In this document: positions 57,361 to 64,000 of the stretch, piece by piece
Layout: every line of letters begins with the position of its first letter
Position numbering within the stretch: position 1 is the stretch's first letter
Assembly: GCF_021462225.1 (NCBI RefSeq)
Contig: NC_061816.1
Coordinates: forward strand, 25,901,049-25,965,048
Origin: Girardinichthys multiradiatus
Lineage: Eukaryota; Chordata; Actinopteri; Cyprinodontiformes; Goodeidae
Reading direction: 5' to 3'
Length of the DNA: 64,000 nt
The notes under the pieces: generated by a model
What the model saw: only the letters and a program-made list of their open reading frames with translations
What the model was told of the DNA's origin: nothing
Database searches by the model: none
Made by a program: the position numbers and the translations under genes

Positions 57361-58049
57361 ACACTTGTGACCTGAATTGAGCGATTGCTTTTTGAAAAAA
57401 TCAAACACTTTCCATGGACCGATCAGTTTGATTTTTGGACAGGTTTCCTTGTACGACGTGCCGAATCATATTCTTTTAACCCCTCGCTTCTACCTGGCTT
57501 CTAAGAGGAGTTTGGATTAGAAGAGGTGTTGAAAGGCGTGCTCAAGACCAGTGAGAAAGTGGAAGTTTTCATCAATTTTTATGCACTTTTCATGATGGTG
57601 GAACTCACGGTTATGAAAGTAGAACGTGCTGAAGTCGGGACATTTGGGTATAAGTTCCCATTCATTTTCAGAAACACAATTTCCCATTGAAATGTAGGCC
57701 AACGGTCCGGGCCGTCGCTCCCTTCCCGTACGTGCTGCGGAGCCGGGACCAAGTCAGAACAAGGTCTCCCGCTCCCCAGATCGACATATTAAGAAACCAG
57801 ACCTCCAGCAGAAACAATTCAGTTGCCTCAGGATCAAATTTTGCTCAGGAGGCTGTTGGGTGCTTTGTTCCTAACACCATAGTTGCTGGCAAATCTGAGA
57901 CATCCAATTAACTCCCACATAGCAAATAGGGGTGATTTGACACAGTAATTTCATAGTAGAGACCCACACCGGAATGCACTGCGAAAATGGTGTCCGCAGG
58001 ATGTTGGCCCAAAAGAGTTTAGATTTTTTAGGCTAAAAACTAGATTCAT
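57361..58049. other. No recognisable gene
   Basis: Flank between the fold-back repeat and ERV3. The 5' LTR, gag and reverse transcriptase expected for ERV3 are not recognised here. Confidence 0.4.
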
Positions 58050-59373
58050 GTGTTGTGTTTGTAGATGGCTCAGCATCTAAAGATGAATATGGAAAGAATA
58101 GAGTTGGTTATGCAGTAACAACCATCGATAGGATAATAGAAGCTAAATCTCTACCCAATACATGCTCAGCCCAAACAGTAGAATTATATGCTGTAGTAAG
58201 AGCATGTGAATTACATGAGGGACAAATACTTACTATATACACAGACAGCCAATACGTTTTCGGATCAGTACATCACCATGCTAAGATTTGGCAAAATAGA
58301 GGTTTTAAAACATCATCAGGGACAGAACTAACTCATTTCAACCTATTAAAGAGAAAATGTCAGATCTGCTATTTATAGACACAGACGTGCTGAAAGACGC
58401 CCAACAGTCAGCAACCAAGACAGAAATAAAGGCCTGGCTAAAGAGAGGAGCACAGAAAAAAGATGACATCTATCAGATAGAAGATAAACCAATCCTCCCA
58501 AAAATGTATACAACACAGCGGCTACAGTGACACATTGGGAAGACCCACGTGTCAAAGGGGGGAATATGTCACATCTGGTAAAGCATTAATGCTACACTAT
58601 AAATTTTTCTGACTATGCAAATAATTTTTGCAGATCATGCATAATTTGTTGCAAACACGGGGGAAGAAATATTGCCTAGTTGTAATAGATGAACCTAGTG
58701 ACACATTTCTTCCCCACATATGGTATCCCACAGATTATAAGGTCAGATAATGGAACTCATTTTGTAAATAAATTAATAGAACTAAGTTCTAATGCATTAG
58801 GGTTTCAGTTAAAGATTAAGGAAAACAATGGAAGAAACAGGGAGGCCATGGCCCGGATTCCTATCCCTGGTTAATTATGGATGAGAATAACTCCAAATCA
58901 AACTGGTTTTACTCCATTTGCCACCTACTGTACATCATTGTATAACTCCACCCACTATATTCTGAGTCTGAGATCACGTGACACCAAGTCGCTGATGTAA
59001 ATTCGTATTCTCAAAGAAATAGTACATGGCAGACCGTTTTCTCTGCCCTCTGACATGAATGAAATAGAGAAAGCACAACAGGAAACTTCATTAGCTGAGT
59101 GGATGAATAAAATGTTGCAGACAAAAGAAGAACAAATGTCCAGTGGTCTGCCGATAATCTCTGCTCCTATCCCACAGAATGAGGCCTGGAGACCTGGTCC
59201 TGATTAAGACACTCCACCGGAAGAATTGGAGCACTCCTTGGTGGAAAGGGCCGTTTCAAGTACTCCTGACAACGCCCACAGCTCTGAAAATAGCAGAGAG
59301 GCCTTCCTGGATCCATAAAAGCCACTGTAAGCCAGTTTTGCCGTTACAGGAGCCAAACCAACCGACGGGGTAG
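58050..59373 (+). pseudogene. ERV3 pol remnants: RNase H and integrase
   Basis: RNase H at 58055-58378 (FVDGSAS, AQTVELYAV and YTDSQYVFGS carry the catalytic acids), then frame breaks. An integrase zinc-region trace follows at about 58530-58680, an integrase core fragment with [10 protein letters not shown] at 58689-58874, and the C-terminal domain with [18 protein letters not shown] at 59179-59373. The integrase Glu region is deleted or scrambled. Gamma/epsilon-type pol, non-functional. Confidence 0.85.
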
Positions 59374-59467
59374 CAGAGGAAGTCCGGGTTCAAAGGAGTT
59401 GGAGGACCCATATGGCCCAGCGTCTCAAACCGGTGAAGAAAACAGCTGATCTGCGCCCAATTATAAA

Positions 59468-60889
59468 ATGGCTCTCTGTAACATGTGGACAGGACTGATA
59501 AGCCTGAGTTTAATTCTGGTAGCAGGACTCTTTCTCTATCTAAAGCAGGATCCACAGGAGGTGATACCGAACCAGAAGAGATGGACATCAGACGGGACCC
59601 ATCTCAGACCACTGACGGAAGGACAGGACACACACCCATTTCTGTAAAATTACTGGTATCGTTATGTGTATGACACAGCTAAAACTCAAAATAAAACTGA
59701 TTGTTATGTGTGTTCTATAATGCCCGTGCATTCCCAAGGTCCCACCATATATGTCAAAGCTATGAACCTCACCGAGACAAGTTGCGCCATATCAATGGGC
59801 CTGATAGGATATACAAATAAAAAGTTCTTTCTTATGCCAGACCAATCTTTCAGTAACCAGAGATTAAATTATAGTTGTGACCCAGAAAACTGCACTTGCG
59901 ACAGAAAACAATGGCAACCTCTCAACATTACAGGGAAATCAGAACCATTCAAAGCATATGTAACAGACCCCGGGAACCATCGACACTGCATAAGACAAAA
60001 TATTACAGGGAATCATACTTATTTTGTAGGGAATACTACGAAATGTAACTACTTCTACACTTACAGGAATAATCCCGGAAACGGCACATACTGGATAGAA
60101 GGGGTGGCATGATTATGTGATAATAACGCTTATTATGTACTTCCACCCAGCTGGTATGGTGTATGTGCCCCAGTTTTTACATCAGATCACACTGTGGTAC
60201 TTAGTAAGCAGACTATAGTTATACCACATAGGAGATCAAAAAGGGAAATAGATGTTAAACCACATGACCCCATTTGGGGAACAAATGTCCCAGATGAATT
60301 TAAACTTTGGTCTAAAGATGATAAAACATTATTATCTCTCTTACCCTGGTTAGGTGTGGGCAAATTAATGCTGCGCGTGGAAACTTTAAGTTATCGATTT
60401 GGATTGTTTCTAAATAACTCCATAATAGTAGAAGAGGGTCAAAACACAGAAATGAGCGCTATGCGAGCCATGATAATTCAGAACCGCATGGCTTTGGATA
60501 TTCTAACAGCATCAACGGGGGGCGTTTGTGTTCTATTGAATAACACCTGTTGCACATATATCCCAGATAATATACACTCTGCAAACATAACGGGAGCATT
60601 AAACAACCTACAGAATCTGCAAAATGTCATGACACATGACCTCCCAGATCCTAACTCTTCTTGGTTAGATTGGATGCTCACAGGGGGATGGATAAATGTG
60701 TTTAAGGTTCTCTTAGTTGCAGTAATAGCATGCATGGGCCTTCTGTGTCTCCTGTCAATATGTATTATCCCATGTTGCAAATGCATGGTACAAAGAATAG
60801 TAACTCAGTCAGTCAGGGTGGCATATGCAACACTGAACCAGGTGGAAATGCACAAAAATGAAGGGGACGATTATGATGACATGTTGTAA
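59468..60889 (+). pseudogene. ERV3 envelope, two in-frame stops
   Basis: A 474-codon env frame, open except for TAA at 59645-59647 and TGA at 60110-60112. It has a hydrophobic leader (WTGLISLSLILVAGLFLYL), a surface subunit with CYVC (CXXC) motif and many N-glycosylation sites, and a furin-type RRSKR site (about 60224-60238). The transmembrane subunit has a QNRMALDI block, a CX6CC cluster and a membrane anchor (about 60700-60765). The two stops aside, it is the best preserved retroviral gene in the window. It is only distantly related to the ERV1 and ERV2 env genes. Confidence 0.88.
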
Positions 60890-61310
60890 ATAAATCACAT
60901 CAAAAGCCTGAGTGTACTCATACATTGTATTTCATAAAATGACCTTACAGCAGAAAATCAAAAGAAGTTGTTGCTTAAGTGAAATGAGAAAAAGTATAAT
61001 GATGACATAAACAGGGCAGATTTTTAAATTCTTTTATTATGTTTCACTGTTTTCATCAATTATTATTCTTTTATTTTTATGTTTTCAATTATTATTCTTT
61101 TATTTTTATGTTTTCAATTATTATTTTTTTATTTTTATGATTTAAAGTATTAATCAACATTTAACTTTTAATGGTTGCCGAGGGCGGCGGGGCCGTATGA
61201 GTATTTCCCACAAAATATAACGTTTATCGTCTATGGGTTTTCGCTCATACAGAGTATTTTTCTTATTTGTTTTTATATTAAATGTTTTTACTTGTGATAA
61301 AAGGAGGGAC

Positions 61311-61622
61311 TGTTGGATGGGTGCGAGGACTTGTTATCACTCATGTAAAAACTTTGTGTTGCAAGGCACCTTCACTCCGCTTTGTTTTCTGCTCTGGTAT
61401 GCCTTCCTCCCTGTGTGTGTGAGATCATCGTTATCTCCGTGAGAACCAGCCTCACACACACACATATACACCCTGTCTGAACTGTCTGTTGAACTGTGTA
61501 TATAAATAAAGAGATAGGGTGTCAAAACTTTGTAGTTGCACTGCAAAATGGGCTACCCTTGACACAAGTAAAACTGACTCTGTATCGTTCTTACCTCTGA
61601 GTTGACTGAATAATACCTAACA
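61311..61622 (+). mobile_element. 3' LTR of ERV3
   Basis: 312 bp from TGTTGGATGGGTG to AATACCTAACA, preceded by the purine tract AAAAGGAGGGAC. A TATA-like/AATAAA stretch (TGTATATAAATAAAGAG) lies at 61496-61512. The 5' partner was not recognised, so the target duplication cannot be checked. Confidence 0.75.
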
Positions 61623-62315
61623 CCATCTAAGAGTCATTTTGGCTGAAATTTGGCTCCTCTAAGTGGTTCCAGTGTCTTAATTTTCTTCACTGACTTTCGG
61701 GTCTCTCCAGCCTCTAAATGTCTGGGTCCACCCTATTATCAGGCTGTAAATCACCTCCCCTGGCGGAGTTTTCAACCGAAATGACCTTTTTAGTTGGTTT
61801 TCTTGCTGGGAAATAGAACATTCCTCATTAGTTTGATTTTGTTTCTGTTGTTTTTCTAACATACTCCTCATATAATCAGCTAGGTTAGCTTCTTCATCTA
61901 ACTCTCACTGATTTATAAACTGTGGTAATCTGTATGGTCTTCCAAATAACGTTTCATAGGGTGTTAGCCCTGAGGTGCTTGTAATGTTTATATATAGTTT
62001 TACTAGATCCAGACACTGTGTCCATGGTCTTCCTGTCTCTTCAATACACTTTTTTAGGCGGTTCTTTATAGTCCCATTAATTCTTTCCACTAATCCAGCA
62101 CTTTGAGGGTGGTAAGCGCAATGGTTTCTTAGATCTATGTAAAACATAATTCCTATTTTCTTTATTATTTGATTTACAAAATGGGCTCCATTATCACTAT
62201 ATATTTTCTCTGGAATCCCATATCTGGGAATGATCTTTACACAGTGCTTTTGCTACAGTCAAGGCATCTGGATGTTTAGTTGGAAATAGTTCTATCCATT
62301 TAGTAAATGCATATA

Positions 62316-63925
62316 CTGGTCCTTCTCAAAATATTAGCATATTGTGATAAAGTTCATTATTTTCCATAATGTCATGATGAAAATTTAACATTCATATATT
62401 TTAGATTCATTGCACACTAACTGAAATATTTCAGGTCTTTTATTGTCTTAATATGGATGATTTTGGCATACAGCTCATGAAAACCCAAAATTCCTATCTC
62501 ACAAAATTAGCATATCATTAAAAGGGTCTCTAAACGAGCTATGAACCTAATCATCTGAATCAACGAGTTAACTCTAAACACCTGCAAAAGATTGCTGGGG
62601 CCTTTAAAACTCCCAGCCTGGTTCATTATTCAAAACCCCAATCATGGGTAAGACTGCCGACCTGACTGCTGTCCAGAAGGCCACTATTGACACCCTCAAG
62701 CAAGAGGGTAAGACACAGAAAGACATTTCTGAACAAATAGGCTGTTCCCAGAGTGCTGTATCAAGGCACCTCAGTGGGAAGTCTGTGGGAAGGAAAAAGT
62801 GTGGCAGAAAACGCTGCACAACGAGAAGAGGTGACCGGACCCTGAGAAAGATTGTGGAGAAGGGCCGATTCCAGACCTTGGAGGACCTGCGGAAGCAGTG
62901 GACTGAGTCTGGAGTAGAAACATCCAGAGCCACCGTGCACAGGTGTGTGCAGGAAATGGGCTACAGGTGCCGCATTCCCCAGGTCAAGCCACTTTTGAAC
63001 CAGAAACAGCGGCAGAAGCGCCTGACCTGGGCTACAGAGAAGCAGCACTGGACTGTTGCTCAGTGGTCCAAAGTACTTTTTTCGGATGAAAGCAAATTCT
63101 GCATGTCATTCGGAAATCAAGGTGCCAGAGTCTGGAGGAAGACTGGGGAGAAGGAAATGCCAAAATGCCAGAAGTCCAGTGTCAAGTACCCACAGTCAGT
63201 GATGGTCTGGGGTGCCGTGTCAGCTGCTGGTGTTGGTCCACTGTGTTTTATCAAGGGCAGGGTCAATGCAGCTAGCTATCAGGAGATTTTGGAGCACTTC
63301 ATGCTTCCATCTGCTGAAAAGCTTTATGGAGATGAAGATTTCATTTTTCAGCACGACCTGGCACCTGCTCACAGTGCCAAAACCACTGGTAAATGGTTTA
63401 CTGACCATGGTATCACTGTGCTCAATTGGCCTGCCAACTCTCCTGACCTGAACCTCATAGAGAATCTGTGGGATATTGTGAAGAAAACGTTGAGAGACTC
63501 AAGACCCAACACTCTGGATGAGCTAAAGGCCGCTATCGAAGCATCCTGGGCCTCCATAAGACCTCAGCAGTGCCACAGGCTGATTGCCTCCATGCCACGC
63601 CGCATTGAAGCAGTCATTTCTGCAAAAGGATTCCCGACCAAGTATTGAGTGCATAACTGTACATGATTATTTGAAGGTTGACGTTTTTTGTATTAAAAAC
63701 ACTTTTCTTTTATTGGTCGGATGAAATATGCTAATTTTGTGAGATAGGAATTTTGGGTTTTCATGAGCTGTATGCCAAAATCATCCGTATTAAGACAATA
63801 AAAGACCTGAAATATTTCAGTTAGTGTGCAATGAATCTAAAATATATGAATGTTAAATTTTCATCATGACATTATGGAAAATAATTAACTTTATCACAAT
63901 ATGCTAATATTTTGAGAAGGACCTG
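62316..63925 (+). mobile_element. Tc1-type transposon, copy C
   Basis: 1610 bp flanked by TA at 62314-62315 and 63926-63927, with the same long terminal inverted repeats as copies A and B. The left tip reads CTGGTCC, a one-base change. It lies inside ERV4 integrase. Confidence 0.97.
62644..63648 (+). CDS. Tc1-type transposase, intact 334 aa
   Basis: Same protein as copy A with a handful of substitutions (for example Lys-Asp-Ile against Lys-Glu-Ile near residue 28, and Arg-to-Cys near 105). The helix-turn-helix region and all three catalytic acids (FSDES, FQHDLAPAH, LIENLWD) are present. No stop or frameshift occurs. Start ATG at 62644 in the same context as copy A. Confidence 0.97.
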   Translation: MGKTADLTAVQKATIDTLKQEGKTQKDISEQIGCSQSAVSRHLSGKSVGRKKCGRKRCTTRRGDRTLRKIVEKGRFQTLEDLRKQWTESGVETSRATVHRCVQEMGYRCRIPQVKPLLNQKQRQKRLTWATEKQHWTVAQWSKVLFSDESKFCMSFGNQGARVWRKTGEKEMPKCQKSSVKYPQSVMVWGAVSAAGVGPLCFIKGRVNAASYQEILEHFMLPSAEKLYGDEDFIFQHDLAPAHSAKTTGKWFTDHGITVLNWPANSPDLNLIENLWDIVKKTLRDSRPNTLDELKAAIEASWASIRPQQCHRLIASMPRRIEAVISAKGFPTKY

Positions 63926-64000
63926 TATAATGACTAAACAGAACCTTTTCCCTTCACTGTGGTTTAGCTCAATAAAATCCATATGAATTTTTTGGAAAGG

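Larger units (their letters stand above)
61640..64000 (-). pseudogene. ERV4 integrase region, split by Tc1
   Basis: Minus-strand retroviral integrase running in from the right edge. The core start (MDFIELNH pattern, about 63993-63930) is followed by the Tc1 insertion (62316-63925). The rest of the core includes the second catalytic Asp region and a GLVERINGTIK block with the Glu (about 62110-62070). The C-terminal part continues to about 61640 with stops and shifts. A target TA is present on both sides of the Tc1. The related but distinct sequence shows ERV4 is not the same family as ERV1. Confidence 0.82.

Overview
The window looks like a repeat-dense chromosomal segment of a teleost fish, probably a percomorph. 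The evidence is Tc1-type DNA transposons, a LINE whose 3' end has the form typical of teleost L2-type elements, tRNA-derived SINEs, fish-type endogenous retroviruses (ERVs), an endogenous adintovirus/Maverick-like virus, GT-AG introns and vertebrate microsatellites. No bacterial features, tRNA genes, rRNA genes or CRISPR arrays were seen.

Region 1 (1-10.2 kb) is a decayed adintovirus (Maverick/Polinton-like) cut by the left window edge. The plus strand carries a protein-primed type DNA polymerase B gene, a packaging ATPase, a small pX-like gene and an unknown virion-type gene. The minus strand carries an adenain-like protease and the major capsid gene. The two blocks converge at about 7.68 kb. 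The genes are broken by stops, frameshifts and three insertions. Two insertions are solo LTRs with exact 4-bp target duplications, and the viral frame can be traced up to and beyond each one.

Region 2 (10.2-23.8 kb) holds SINEs, LINE 3' fragments, microsatellites, an ISL2EU-like transposon with a THAP exon and a YqaJ-like fragment, and a broken multi-exon gene on the minus strand at 19.7-21.2 kb. Region 3 (23.8-39.1 kb) has two copies of one Tc1 family, the first with an intact 334-codon transposase. It also has a second, decayed Tc1 relative, an L2-type LINE split by a 1.94-kb solo LTR, and a decayed Ty3/Gypsy element.

Region 4 (39.4-49.4 kb) contains two ERVs on the minus strand. ERV1 (env and part of pol) ends abruptly at the 3' LTR of ERV2. 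The env of ERV2 is split by a LINE with a 6-bp target duplication.

Region 5 (49.7-57.2 kb) is the most unusual part: a multi-exon gene whose exons join in consistent phase, encoding C2H2-like zinc fingers, a tyrosine-recombinase (Crypton-like) core and a very acidic tail. Its promoter and zinc-finger module is duplicated upstream, and a second zinc-finger segment has been copied into the middle of the gene. Short inverted repeats lie on both sides of the gene.

Region 6 (57.7-64 kb) has ERV3 (plus strand; pol remnants, an env of 474 codons with only two stops, and a 3' LTR) and ERV4 (minus strand integrase). ERV4 is split by a third Tc1 copy whose transposase is intact and which runs off the right edge. 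The genes do not form one pathway. The window is a nest of mobile elements around one possible host or transposon recombinase gene.
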